Source: Myxacorys almedinensis A
Lineage (GTDB): Bacteria > Cyanobacteriota > Cyanobacteriia > Leptolyngbyales > Leptolyngbyaceae
DNA length: 64,000 nt
NCBI RefSeq assembly: GCF_010091945.1
Contig: NZ_WVIE01000003.1
Coordinates: 186,001-250,000 of the forward strand
Reading direction: 5' to 3'
In this document: piece by piece, positions 56,383 through 64,000 of the stretch
How positions within the stretch are numbered: position 1 is the stretch's first letter
Layout: each line of letters opens with the position of its first letter
Notes under the pieces: model-generated
Told to the model about the DNA's origin: nothing
What the model saw: only the letters and a program-made list of their open reading frames with translations
The model's database searches: none
Made by a program: the position numbers and the translations under genes

Positions 56383-57537
56383 ATGAACACCCGCATTTTG
56401 CTGATCCGCCACGGACAAAGCACCTACAACGCTCAAGGACTCTATCAAGGCTGTTGCGATGATTCGGTATTGACGGAGAAAGGTCGGCTGACAGCGTATC
56501 AAACGGGCATCGAATTGAGCCATTATCCCCTTGCCGCTCTCTATAGCAGCCCGTTGCAGCGCACCCAAGAAACGGCACAGGAAGTGTTGAGTGCGATCTC
56601 ATCTGTCACCCACCAAACGCCGCCGCTGCACCCCCACCCCAAGCTGAGAGAAGTCAATTTGCCAGCATGGCAGGGCTTGCCGTTTCAGCAGGTGCGCGAG
56701 CAGTTTGTTCAAGATTATCGCTGCTGGAGAGAGCGCCCCCATGAGTTTTCTATAGCGATCGCGCCAGATCTGCCTGTTGGTGATGGTGCTGATGTGGCAA
56801 CTGTGAGCCAATCCATCACCTTTCCTGTGCAAGAGCTTTACCAACACGCTTATCAGTTTTGGCAAGAAATTGTGCCTCGTCATGCGGGGGAAACGATCGC
56901 CATCGTCAGCCATGGTGGGATGATTCGGGCGTTGATTGGCGCAGCAATGGGCATGGGCTGCACTCACTTTCACGCGCTGCAACAGTCTAACTGTGGGATG
57001 AGCCTGCTCGACGTTTCGCCCGCTCAGGCAACCCTCACGGCAATGAACGTCACAGCGCATCTAGGCGAAGTGCTGCCCAAGCTAAAAGACGGCAAACAAG
57101 GCATGCGGCTGCTATTGTTGCCCATTGAAGCAGAACTGACTGCCCCGCTCAAAGCTCGCCTCAACCAAGTTCCCCTAGAGGTGTGCTTAACGGGCGAAGC
57201 CGACCGTGCCCGATCGATGGTTGAGGAAATTGGGCGATCGCGCCACCTCTCGTCAGCCCAATCGCATCCTCACCCGATGGTGCATTTGCCCATTGCTCAT
57301 CCCGATTTTCTGCACATTTGGCATCGTTCGCTCTGTGCCCAATCTCAAACCTGCCCCAACCTTTGCACGGGGCTAGTGATTGCAGAAGCGGCGCAAATTA
57401 CATCCCTGCTCAACCAAGTATTGGGATTGTCAAATCCTAAAAACAAGTTAGCGATCGCACCCAACGGCATCAGCATTCTCTACTATCCTAAAGCGGCTCC
57501 TGCGCCTGTGCTGCAATCGCTAAATCTAACAAATTAG
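56383..57537 (+). CDS. Two-domain histidine phosphatase family protein
   Basis: In this 384-residue protein, the N-terminal phosphoglycerate mutase-like domain has the phosphorylated His in LIRHGQST. It also has YSSPLQRTQETA, the Glu loop and HGGMIRALIG. The C-terminal 150 residues form a second region (LLLLPIEAELTAPLKARL, LVIAEAAQITSLLN) seen in cyanobacterial members only. Possible roles are sugar-phosphate dephosphorylation, such as glucosyl-3-phosphoglycerate; this is not determined. The start at 56383 matches the family; the open frame upstream lies in the ABC exporter gene. Confidence 0.85.
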   Translation: MNTRILLIRHGQSTYNAQGLYQGCCDDSVLTEKGRLTAYQTGIELSHYPLAALYSSPLQRTQETAQEVLSAISSVTHQTPPLHPHPKLREVNLPAWQGLPFQQVREQFVQDYRCWRERPHEFSIAIAPDLPVGDGADVATVSQSITFPVQELYQHAYQFWQEIVPRHAGETIAIVSHGGMIRALIGAAMGMGCTHFHALQQSNCGMSLLDVSPAQATLTAMNVTAHLGEVLPKLKDGKQGMRLLLLPIEAELTAPLKARLNQVPLEVCLTGEADRARSMVEEIGRSRHLSSAQSHPHPMVHLPIAHPDFLHIWHRSLCAQSQTCPNLCTGLVIAEAAQITSLLNQVLGLSNPKNKLAIAPNGISILYYPKAAPAPVLQSLNLTN

Positions 57538-57717
57538 ACTAACAAATTAGAACGCTAGTGGTGATTAATATAGATCAAGTTTAGGAGCGCAAATATAAAC
57601 GTTTTAGTTCAAAGTGATGGTAGATAAATCAAACTAACGGGCAATCCCGGTGATCCTGGGGACGCTCAACAACTGCACAAGTTACCAAAGACTCGAAGCA
57701 TTTGCCCAACTTTCAGT

Positions 57718-57742
57718 TTTAATGATAATAAGTATCATTAAA
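57718..57742. promoter_or_regulatory. Fur-box-like perfect palindrome
   Basis: TTTAATGATA and TATCATTAAA are perfect ten-base inverted arms around ATAAG. This closely resembles Fur binding sites (GATAAT-type repeats). It lies in the 216-bp gap between the ends of two convergent genes (phosphatase and MFS exporter), 11 bases beyond the MFS stop. No gene starts here, so its target is unclear. Confidence 0.6.
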
Positions 57743-57753
57743 TATTCTATGGT

Positions 57754-59031
57754 CTAGAAAGATTCGTCGGAGTGGTGAATATTAGAAAAATAGCCGTAGA
57801 GTGCGATCGCAATCATACTCAACGAGCAAACCGTATAGATCAAGGCAAACCCTGCTCCAGAACTTGCGCCAAAAATCCATCGTGCTAAACCCGTTGGGGA
57901 AGCCATTGCAGGTTCGACAACGCGATCTGCTTTAGCAGATATCTCTGCGAAATCGCCTAGCGGTCCTGCGATGAGGAATGCGATCGCAGATAGACATTGT
58001 GCTAATAACAAATTGGCTGCAAAGACTCTGCCTTGGGCTTCCGATTTAACTTGGGTCATCCAAATTGCGGTTTCAGAACTCTCCATCAGCGGGAAGTTAA
58101 AGGAAGAGCAAAACTGGGCAGGTAGCCAGACTTGGGCAGATCGCCCTAGCCCGACCGTCATTTTGCTCAACCCTGCGCCAATCATACTGACGAATACGCC
58201 ACGGATGGGTTGCCTAAACCCTCCCCAAACGCTGACGACGATCGCACCCGTCACCCCGCCAATTCCTGCTGCAATGCCAATCTGTCCCAACACCGTGGCG
58301 CTACCATTTGTCCGAGCTAAAACCATGGGACCATACAGTGCTTCGCCCAAATCATGGACAAATCCGAACGGTAAGGTGAGCATCAGTAGGTTTCGCAAGG
58401 AAGGATGATTGAAGAGGAGACGAAAGCCCACCCATAAATCATGCCAAAGATGAGTCGGGGTTCCAGTCTTCTCCGGTTGGGGAATTCGGCGCGGAAGCAG
58501 GGTGGAGAGTGCAATCAAAAACGTGAAGCAATCTATTCCCAAAATGCCATTCACGCCAATGATCGGATAGAGACTTGCTGCGATCGCGGGTGCAATAATT
58601 AAGGAACCATAGTGTAATGCAGAACCCATGCTGCTTGCGCGCGTATAGTGCTGTTGGGGAACAAGCAAGCTGATTGATGCAGAGTATGACAGTTCTTGGA
58701 GTTGGCTAAAGACGCTCGTAATCGCCGTCATGAGATACAAGTGCCAGAGTTGCAGAGTCTGAGTGAGCGAGAGGAAAAGGAGGAGCAGGCTGGTGAGGGC
58801 AGCGATCGCATCTCCGAGCAGCATGAGATGTTTTCGATTAAAGCGATCGACAATGATTCCAGAAACCAGGTTAATTAGAATGCGAGGAGCTTGGAAAAAG
58901 AAGCCGATGAGCGCGAGGGGAGTCGCAGATCCTGTTAATTCCCAAGCCCAAAGTTCGAGGGCGAATCCGGTCATGTAAGTGCCGATCGTTGAAGCAAGCT
59001 GACCCAGCCAGAGAATGATAAAGGTACGCAC
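57754..59031 (-). CDS. MFS transporter, EntS-like (siderophore exporter candidate)
   Basis: This 425-residue protein has about twelve helices. The start TFIILWLGQLASTIGTYMTG and the loop GIIVDRFNRKHLMLLGD are typical of MFS group 3 (EntS, MefA). Linkage to a ferri-siderophore receptor and binding protein supports siderophore export, while drug export is the alternative. The gap to the binding-protein gene is 61 bases, same strand, so one transcript is likely. Confidence 0.8.
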   Translation of the reverse strand: MRTFIILWLGQLASTIGTYMTGFALELWAWELTGSATPLALIGFFFQAPRILINLVSGIIVDRFNRKHLMLLGDAIAALTSLLLLFLSLTQTLQLWHLYLMTAITSVFSQLQELSYSASISLLVPQQHYTRASSMGSALHYGSLIIAPAIAASLYPIIGVNGILGIDCFTFLIALSTLLPRRIPQPEKTGTPTHLWHDLWVGFRLLFNHPSLRNLLMLTLPFGFVHDLGEALYGPMVLARTNGSATVLGQIGIAAGIGGVTGAIVVSVWGGFRQPIRGVFVSMIGAGLSKMTVGLGRSAQVWLPAQFCSSFNFPLMESSETAIWMTQVKSEAQGRVFAANLLLAQCLSAIAFLIAGPLGDFAEISAKADRVVEPAMASPTGLARWIFGASSGAGFALIYTVCSLSMIAIALYGYFSNIHHSDESF

Positions 59032-59092
59032 AGAAAATTTGTGGGTGAATTGTATTCAGAGCAACTGTAGGCTGCGTGAATGGAAAAGTCTG

Positions 59093-60130
59093 CTAGTCTA
59101 ATAGACTCAGATTCGGCGACCGTAGAAGAGAGGGCAGTTGTTCTAAGATCAGAGAATCGGCGAGAGGGGGCATCGTTACCCCGATCCAGAGATAGTAATC
59201 TACAAAGTAAACGCGCTTTTCTTTCCAAGCTCGCGAGGTATGTAACAGAGGTTGTTTAGCCCATTGTTGCTGAAGGTCTCGAAGGGGGACTTGGTAAGCC
59301 GATCGACCATCCCAGTTGTCGAGCCGCCAACTATTGACGAGAATGATGTCCGCATCGATTTGAGCTAGGGTTTCTAAATCAATTTGGAACCGTTCTGCCG
59401 ATGATGGATCAATCGTAGGGAGAGCTACAGGTTGAAAGCCTATTTTCTCCAGTAACCTGATTGCATTACCTCCATAATCAACACTGATGTGATCCATCGT
59501 AGGACTGGCGACCACATTCAAAATCTTGGGATGGGTTCCAACCAATGAAGACAGTTGAGCGCGGACTTGATCGAGGGCTTGCTGATGGGACGTTAAAACA
59601 GCTTCAACATTTTTCTCTTGATCGAGAGCTTGAGCTACGATTTTGAGATTACTTTGCCAAGCTTTGTCAATGTCGATCGAGACGGTTGGCGCGATCGACG
59701 AAAGTAATGGATTTTTCCGCCAACTGACATCCAAAATCAAGTCAGGTTTGAGTAACGTCAGGAGTTCTAGCGAGGGTGTATCGCGATCGCCCAAATTAAT
59801 AGGCTGACTGGTCACAAACTGACCCAGATAGGGAATCTGTTGACTCGGATTATCGAACCGTGGCGATCGCACAGTGTAGTAATCGGCATAGGCAGCAGGC
59901 TGAACTCCAAGCGCCAATGCCATACTCAGTAACTTAGGTTCAAGGATTGCGACCTTCTGGGGTTTGCCACAAATTTGAGTCCTACCACCCTCATGTTCGA
60001 CGATGCGACAATTGGCTGAAGTTACAGACTGCTCAAGCGGTGCATTCTGAAGAATATGAGGCTGGCAGGCAATGAGAATTGCGACCAGAAAAAACAACCC
60101 AAGCGATCGCAGGAAATTACGCATTACCAA
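59093..60130 (-). CDS. Iron-siderophore ABC transporter substrate-binding lipoprotein
   Basis: This 345-residue protein has a signal peptide with lipobox LIAC at Cys22. The FecB/FhuD fold (PF01497) follows: KVAILEPKLLSMALALG, LLTLLKPDLILDVSW and DADIILVNSWRLDN. It would hand the ferri-siderophore from the outer-membrane receptor to an inner-membrane ABC permease, which is not in this window. It overlaps the TonB receptor gene by 7 nt. Confidence 0.88.
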   Translation of the reverse strand: MVMRNFLRSLGLFFLVAILIACQPHILQNAPLEQSVTSANCRIVEHEGGRTQICGKPQKVAILEPKLLSMALALGVQPAAYADYYTVRSPRFDNPSQQIPYLGQFVTSQPINLGDRDTPSLELLTLLKPDLILDVSWRKNPLLSSIAPTVSIDIDKAWQSNLKIVAQALDQEKNVEAVLTSHQQALDQVRAQLSSLVGTHPKILNVVASPTMDHISVDYGGNAIRLLEKIGFQPVALPTIDPSSAERFQIDLETLAQIDADIILVNSWRLDNWDGRSAYQVPLRDLQQQWAKQPLLHTSRAWKEKRVYFVDYYLWIGVTMPPLADSLILEQLPSLLRSPNLSLLD

Positions 60131-62685
60131 CTCCAGCGATACGTTAGCGTATACGCTCTCCCTCTAGAAGCAGCCCCAAAAGAATCATCAAACCCTGCAT
60201 TCAGTTGATTTCCAATATTGAGATATTGATTGTTGAGGAGGTTTTTCACCCCCAAGCTGAGCGTCCCGTTGCCTAATTTGAGGCTGCTGATCAGATCAAC
60301 GACCAGAAAACTCTCGATCCCAATCGGATCAATTCCTGCATTAAAGGCTCGATTACGGCGACCGATGTACACTGCCTGAAGTCGATTGTTCCAACCTGGT
60401 AAAGTTTCATTCTCAAGATAAGCAGAGAGCTTTAACGGCGAGACTTCAGATCCTGTAATGGCAAGGAATTCTTGTGTTTCTGAATCTTCTCTTTCGCCTT
60501 CAGTCCAAGTCAATGTGCTACCTACCTTCCAGCGATCGCTGGGTTGCCAATCTACCGCGAGTTCTACCCCATAGTTGCGCTGAGGAGAACGAACGATCCT
60601 AAACTCGCCAATATCTGTAAATTCGACGGTCGTACCTAAACTCGAATAGCTATAGAATCCAGCAAGAGAGGCTTGAACATTTCTCCACTGACCGCGAATG
60701 CCTATTTCATAACTATCCACTTTTTGAGGTGCAGATAACGTCACATCTTCAGCAAAGTTAAATCCCTCAGCGGGTCGCTGCAAAATCCGGGACAGATTCG
60801 GAAGGGAAAAACCTTGAGCAAAGTTCGTAAATAAACTAACTTGCGGAGTGACCTTATAGACAATCCCTGCGTTAAACACAACATCACTGAGCGTCTTGTC
60901 TCCACCTTGGGCTGCAAACCCAGTTGCGCCATCAATCCAACTATCGACTACAGAAACATTAAAGTTGTCGTAACGCACTCCACCACTGAGAGCAAGCTTT
61001 TCGCTCACATCCCATTGAAGTTGAGAAAAGAGTCCCAGATTCTTGATCGTAAATGGTGCAATCCGAATCGCTGAACCAATTCTCCGCGCTCTTCTACCTC
61101 CACTGTTATCAAACTCATTCACATCAAAGACATCGAGGTTGCCTTCACTATCTTCGCTGGAGTAGTCTGCACCCCAGAGCAGACTCAGATTAGAAGCCAA
61201 TGCCGTTTCTAGCTGCAATCGTCCGCCAAATCGCTCGGAAGTAACAACAGAGCGCGCAAGATCTAAGGGGCTATCTGCATCAAAGACACGCTCATCAACC
61301 AGAGAGGCTGCGGTTTTGGTTTCTCGATAGTAGGCTTGCGCCTGCAATTTACTATTCAGCACTCGATCGTGGCGATAGTCAAATTGAAACAGGGTTCCCC
61401 GATTAAACGGATCGCTGGAATCAATGAACTCCACAGGTCTATCTAGGAACCGTGCCTTCTGATTCCCAGGGATTTCGCCTACGGTTAGATCATAGTCTCC
61501 ATCCTGACTTTGTGCATCGTTAAAGTAGTTCGCAGTGATCTGTAATCGCTGCTGTGGGTCTAGCTGAACTCCTAATTTTCCAAATAAATTCACCGAAGCA
61601 CTGTTCGCTTCCGAATCCGCAAAGATTGGCGGACGATCGCCTTCTGCATCAAACGGTGTGCCAAAACTATCGCGAGTAATCGAGGCTGCAAAATCGACAA
61701 TGCCCTGTTGTCCAGAGAATCCATACTGAAGCAGATTGCCAAAACTTCCCGATCGCAGATTGCCGACCGATCTCACTCCAAGTTCCGCAGTCGAGACAAT
61801 TCCATTCTGATCGGGGCGGCGAGTAATAATATTGATCACACCACCAGATGCACCATCGCCATAGATTGCACTCGGTCCTCGAACAACTTCTACTCGCTCG
61901 ATCGAGGCGATATCAATCCGGCGGAGGTTCGCGACTGAAGTGTCATTGTCAATATTCGAGCTAATCGGCACACCATCCACTAGGACTAGGGGCGAACGTC
62001 CTCGAAGGGTTTGCGTAAAGCTTTGTTGACCCTCAGAACTTGCTCCTAAACCAGGAACTAGGCTTCCAAGGATAGAAGTCAAATCTCGATTCACGTTTGA
62101 CTGTGTTTGAATTTGGTCGCGAGTAATAACCGTGATCGATCGCGGAACATTCTGCACACCTTCCTCTGTCCGGGTGGCGGTCACGACCACTTCTTCTTCT
62201 TCGGCTTCTTCTTCCTCATTCAGTGCGTAGCTCTGCTGACCTGATTTCAGAGTAACGAGTGTTTGAGGCAGTGCATTCTTACCCGTTACGATCACTCGAA
62301 TTTGATTGCTATCTTGTACAACCTGAACCGATGCAATATCCGCTGTTGGGTTCTCTGCCTGAAAGCTCTGTCCTTCTGGTAAGGCTAATGCTGCATTTGG
62401 AATTTCAGCAATGAAGCGATCGCGCTCTGAACGAATCGCACCAATTTTAAGGGGCTTTCCATCTGCGGTTTCGAGGATAATATCAAGTTCAGTCTCACTG
62501 CGCTCTAACTTCACCGCAGTTACTTGCACCGTTGCCGCTTCGATCTGAGCCATCCACTCAGTCACACTCGTCGCAGGTTGATGCTGCTTGAGATCAACCC
62601 TCTCTGTTGCATTGACAAGCTGAGTTGTCACCAGAATCGAAACGACACCACTCCACCACGCCACCGCCAATAACTGTAACTTCAT
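60124..62685 (-). CDS. TonB-dependent siderophore receptor with AMIN domain
   Basis: This 853-residue protein has a signal peptide (residues 1-25), an AMIN domain at about 45-150 and an acidic Glu-rich segment. A TonB box region (EEVVVTATRTEEG) leads into the plug (RGRSPLVLVDGVPI, VEVVRGPSAIYGDGASGG). A 22-stranded barrel ends in an aromatic C-terminal residue (YTLTYRWSW). The AMIN-TonB fusion is typical of cyanobacteria. It imports ferric siderophore across the outer membrane and probably needs low-iron induction, although I see no Fur box directly upstream. Confidence 0.92.
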   Translation of the reverse strand: MKLQLLAVAWWSGVVSILVTTQLVNATERVDLKQHQPATSVTEWMAQIEAATVQVTAVKLERSETELDIILETADGKPLKIGAIRSERDRFIAEIPNAALALPEGQSFQAENPTADIASVQVVQDSNQIRVIVTGKNALPQTLVTLKSGQQSYALNEEEEAEEEEVVVTATRTEEGVQNVPRSITVITRDQIQTQSNVNRDLTSILGSLVPGLGASSEGQQSFTQTLRGRSPLVLVDGVPISSNIDNDTSVANLRRIDIASIERVEVVRGPSAIYGDGASGGVINIITRRPDQNGIVSTAELGVRSVGNLRSGSFGNLLQYGFSGQQGIVDFAASITRDSFGTPFDAEGDRPPIFADSEANSASVNLFGKLGVQLDPQQRLQITANYFNDAQSQDGDYDLTVGEIPGNQKARFLDRPVEFIDSSDPFNRGTLFQFDYRHDRVLNSKLQAQAYYRETKTAASLVDERVFDADSPLDLARSVVTSERFGGRLQLETALASNLSLLWGADYSSEDSEGNLDVFDVNEFDNSGGRRARRIGSAIRIAPFTIKNLGLFSQLQWDVSEKLALSGGVRYDNFNVSVVDSWIDGATGFAAQGGDKTLSDVVFNAGIVYKVTPQVSLFTNFAQGFSLPNLSRILQRPAEGFNFAEDVTLSAPQKVDSYEIGIRGQWRNVQASLAGFYSYSSLGTTVEFTDIGEFRIVRSPQRNYGVELAVDWQPSDRWKVGSTLTWTEGEREDSETQEFLAITGSEVSPLKLSAYLENETLPGWNNRLQAVYIGRRNRAFNAGIDPIGIESFLVVDLISSLKLGNGTLSLGVKNLLNNQYLNIGNQLNAGFDDSFGAASRGRAYTLTYRWSW

Positions 62686-62803
62686 GACTCACACCATTAA
62701 ACTATTTCAAAGCAATATCCTGCATTCGATTTAGCAGGAATTACTCTCAACAAAATACCGAAGTTGGAACTGATACCAAAAGCCTAAATGACCCCAATCC
62801 GGA

Positions 62804-62838
62804 TTATTTTTCGACCCAAATCCGGATCAGCGCGATAG
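62804..62838. repeat. 35-bp direct repeat, left copy
   Basis: The 35 bp from 62804 to 62838 are identical to 63573-63607. The two copies bracket the VapBC cassette. The right copy covers the 3' end of the AraC-type regulator gene, so the left copy is the likely duplicate. Confidence 0.92.
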
Positions 62839-62928
62839 ACTGGGGCGATGGTCGCAGACCGGTCGTAGATCAACGAGAATGTTAGGATGAGAGAAGGCTG
62901 CTAGACGGCAACCTCGTCGGTGACTGTT

Positions 62929-63162
62929 ATGGAACAAATCTTAGATGAATTGCGTTCTGCCCAGTTTGTGGTGGATGAGTCGGGGCGGCGAACAGGCGCG
63001 TTGTTAGATATCAAGGTGTGGGAGAAGTTGCTGAGTTGGGTCGAAGCCCAAGAACGGACGGTAACTCTGCCTTCTGTGCGCGGTCACCTAGCCTCGGTAA
63101 CAGATCGATCGCTTTCCGAAGAATTGATTCAGGAACGTCGAAAAGCTGTTGATGATGAATAG
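62929..63162 (+). CDS. vapB: VapB-like antitoxin
   Basis: This 77-residue antitoxin from the ATG (a GTG three codons upstream is possible) has an N-terminal helix MEQILDELRSAQFVVDESGR, typical of cyanobacterial antitoxins paired with PIN toxins. Its C-terminal part (SLSEELIQERRKAVDDE) is the acidic tail expected to bind the toxin. The stop overlaps the toxin start by several bases. The toxin is frameshifted. Confidence 0.7.
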   Translation: MEQILDELRSAQFVVDESGRRTGALLDIKVWEKLLSWVEAQERTVTLPSVRGHLASVTDRSLSEELIQERRKAVDDE

Positions 63163-63554
63163 CTGTGTCTTAGATGCCTCGGCTATATTAGCTTATCTGC
63201 AGGATGAATCAGGGGCATTGCTGGTGGAAGAGGCATTGGCAAATGGCGCGGCGATGAGTTCGGTGAATTGGGCGGAAGTATTGTCTAAAAGTGGCTGAAG
63301 TGGACAATCCTCAGACGCTGATACAAACGATGAAAAACCAAGGTGTATTGGGTCAGCAGCTTCAAATCTATGAATTTTCGGCTGAGGATGCCTTGGCAAT
63401 CGCGGTTTTGAGACCAATCACCAAAAGTATCGGACTATCCTTAGGCGATCGGGCTTGTTTGGCATTGGCGCAGAGATTAGGCTTGCCAGCCATGACGGCT
63501 GATCGGATTTGGCAGCAAGTTCAGATCGGCGTAGTGGTTCAACTGATACGTTAG
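63152..63554 (+). pseudogene. vapC: VapC-like PIN toxin, frameshifted at AAAA
   Basis: The first part reads NSCVLDASAILAYLQDESG with the first acidic residue, through AEVLSK. At the run AAAA (63287-63290) one extra base ends the frame at a TGA (SGstop). The second part (VAEVDNPQTLIQTM and on to LSLGDRACLALAQRLGLP, then AMTADR) continues in the other frame. All four PIN acidic positions survive across the two pieces, so only the shift breaks it. A programmed shift or assembly error is possible. Confidence 0.78.
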
Positions 63555-63572
63555 GTCCCGTACGATGCTGCT

Positions 63573-63607
63573 TATTTTTCGACCCAAATCCGGATCAGCG
63601 CGATAGG
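63573..63607. repeat. 35-bp direct repeat, right copy
   Basis: Identical to 62804-62838. It overlaps the last codons and stop of the AraC regulator gene (stop at 63595-63597) and extends beyond it. Confidence 0.92.
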
Positions 63608-64000
63608 CTAACGATTCCATGTTGCTGCTGATACGCTTTGGGGCTGACCCCAAATTGCCGTTTGAACAATTCTGCAAACTGGCTTGCCTTGCGATAGCCC
63701 ACCGTTTCAGCCACGTCTTTCACTTTCATCGCCGAATCGATCAACAGCGATCGCGCTAATTCCATCCGCTGCCCTTGCAAATATCCTAAAACACTGGTGC
63801 CAAAACAAATGCGAAAGCCAAACTTCAACTTGTAATCATTCAATCCGACCTGACGCGCTAATGCTAGCAGCGAGGGTGGATCGCTCAAATGTTCCTTCAG
63901 AATATCTCTCGCCCAGTAGATGCGCTCAACTTCATCGGATTTAAGCTGCGGAATCGGCTTTGGCTCGAACGCTTCCCCCAATGTCGCGAGGCGTAGCGCA
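63595..64000 (-). CDS. AraC family transcriptional regulator (partial, 5' end off window)
   Basis: The frame is open to the right edge, giving at least 135 residues. The C-terminal pair of helix-turn-helix domains is clear: LALARQVGLNDYKLKFGFR and then VKDVAETVGYRKASQFAELF, FKRQFGVSPKAYQQQHG. The DNA-binding half belongs to the PchR-like group that controls siderophore receptor genes in response to the ferri-siderophore. It likely regulates the TonB receptor on the same strand. Its stop lies inside the right 35-bp repeat. Confidence 0.85.
   Translation of the reverse strand, partial: ALRLATLGEAFEPKPIPQLKSDEVERIYWARDILKEHLSDPPSLLALARQVGLNDYKLKFGFRICFGTSVLGYLQGQRMELARSLLIDSAMKVKDVAETVGYRKASQFAELFKRQFGVSPKAYQQQHGIVSLSR

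Overview
The window comes from a cyanobacterial chromosome. The evidence is psaC (photosystem I), a DUF92/VTE6-type membrane kinase of the tocopherol/phytol pathway, a TonB-dependent receptor with an N-terminal AMIN domain, FHA and WD40 signalling proteins of cyanobacterial type, and very frequent GCGATCGC (HIP1) octamers. The genus cannot be decided from this stretch. Core genes (aroC, psaC, glmS, hisH, pgl, xth, sod, tRNA-Lys) alternate with accessory blocks.

Layout. 1-3.3 kb: minus-strand NB-ARC/WD40 signalling protein that runs off the left edge. 3.5-10.7 kb: a plus-strand operon with a BMP/NupABC-type ABC importer, a free-standing allophanate-hydrolase C-terminal domain, a biuret-hydrolase-like enzyme, a cupin and a second isochorismatase-fold amidohydrolase. 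It looks like an uptake and breakdown route for a nitrogen-rich small molecule. 10.8-16 kb: lipase-like hydrolase, VOC protein, VTE6 homologue, NmrA-like reductase, exonuclease III and two FHA proteins. 16.1-23 kb: a type I restriction-modification operon (hsdM, hsdS, hsdR) into which hicBA, an orphan antitoxin and brnTA are threaded, with a transposase remnant at the edge. A duplicated hsdM tail lies between hicA and hsdS. 23-25 kb: a decay zone with a broken Toprim/DUF3991-like gene, pgl, a MazF-like tail and a 93-bp duplicate of the pgl 5' end.

25-37.5 kb is mostly housekeeping and membrane genes: a methyltransferase, aroC, tRNA-Lys(UUU), psaC with a strong terminator, glmS, hisH, an unknown membrane protein with a 46-residue companion, a ferric-reductase-like oxidoreductase, an exported Mn superoxide dismutase, and holin-like, AI-2E-type and DUF389 membrane proteins.

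37.7-45.9 kb is the least understood part. It is a five-gene minus-strand operon with an acidic glycine-zipper protein, a coiled-coil/zinc-knuckle protein, an Arg- and Gln-rich protein, another coiled-coil protein and a 1783-residue polyprotein. The polyprotein joins a subtilisin, a possible permuted NlpC-like domain, an M23-like domain, a peptidoglycan-binding domain, a GH19/lysozyme-like domain and a probable cysteine peptidase-like domain. Two of the small proteins share a repeated E-[YF]-D-E-S motif. I do not recognise this as a described system and consider it the main novelty candidate.

46.5-57.5 kb: a two-component system followed by PhoB-type 11-bp direct repeats, four glycosyltransferases, an ABC exporter and a two-domain histidine phosphatase, probably an export pathway for a glycoconjugate. 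57.7-64 kb: an iron/siderophore locus (MFS exporter, binding protein, TonB receptor, AraC regulator) with a Fur-like palindrome in an unexpected place. Between receptor and regulator sits a frameshifted VapBC cassette bracketed by perfect 35-bp direct repeats.
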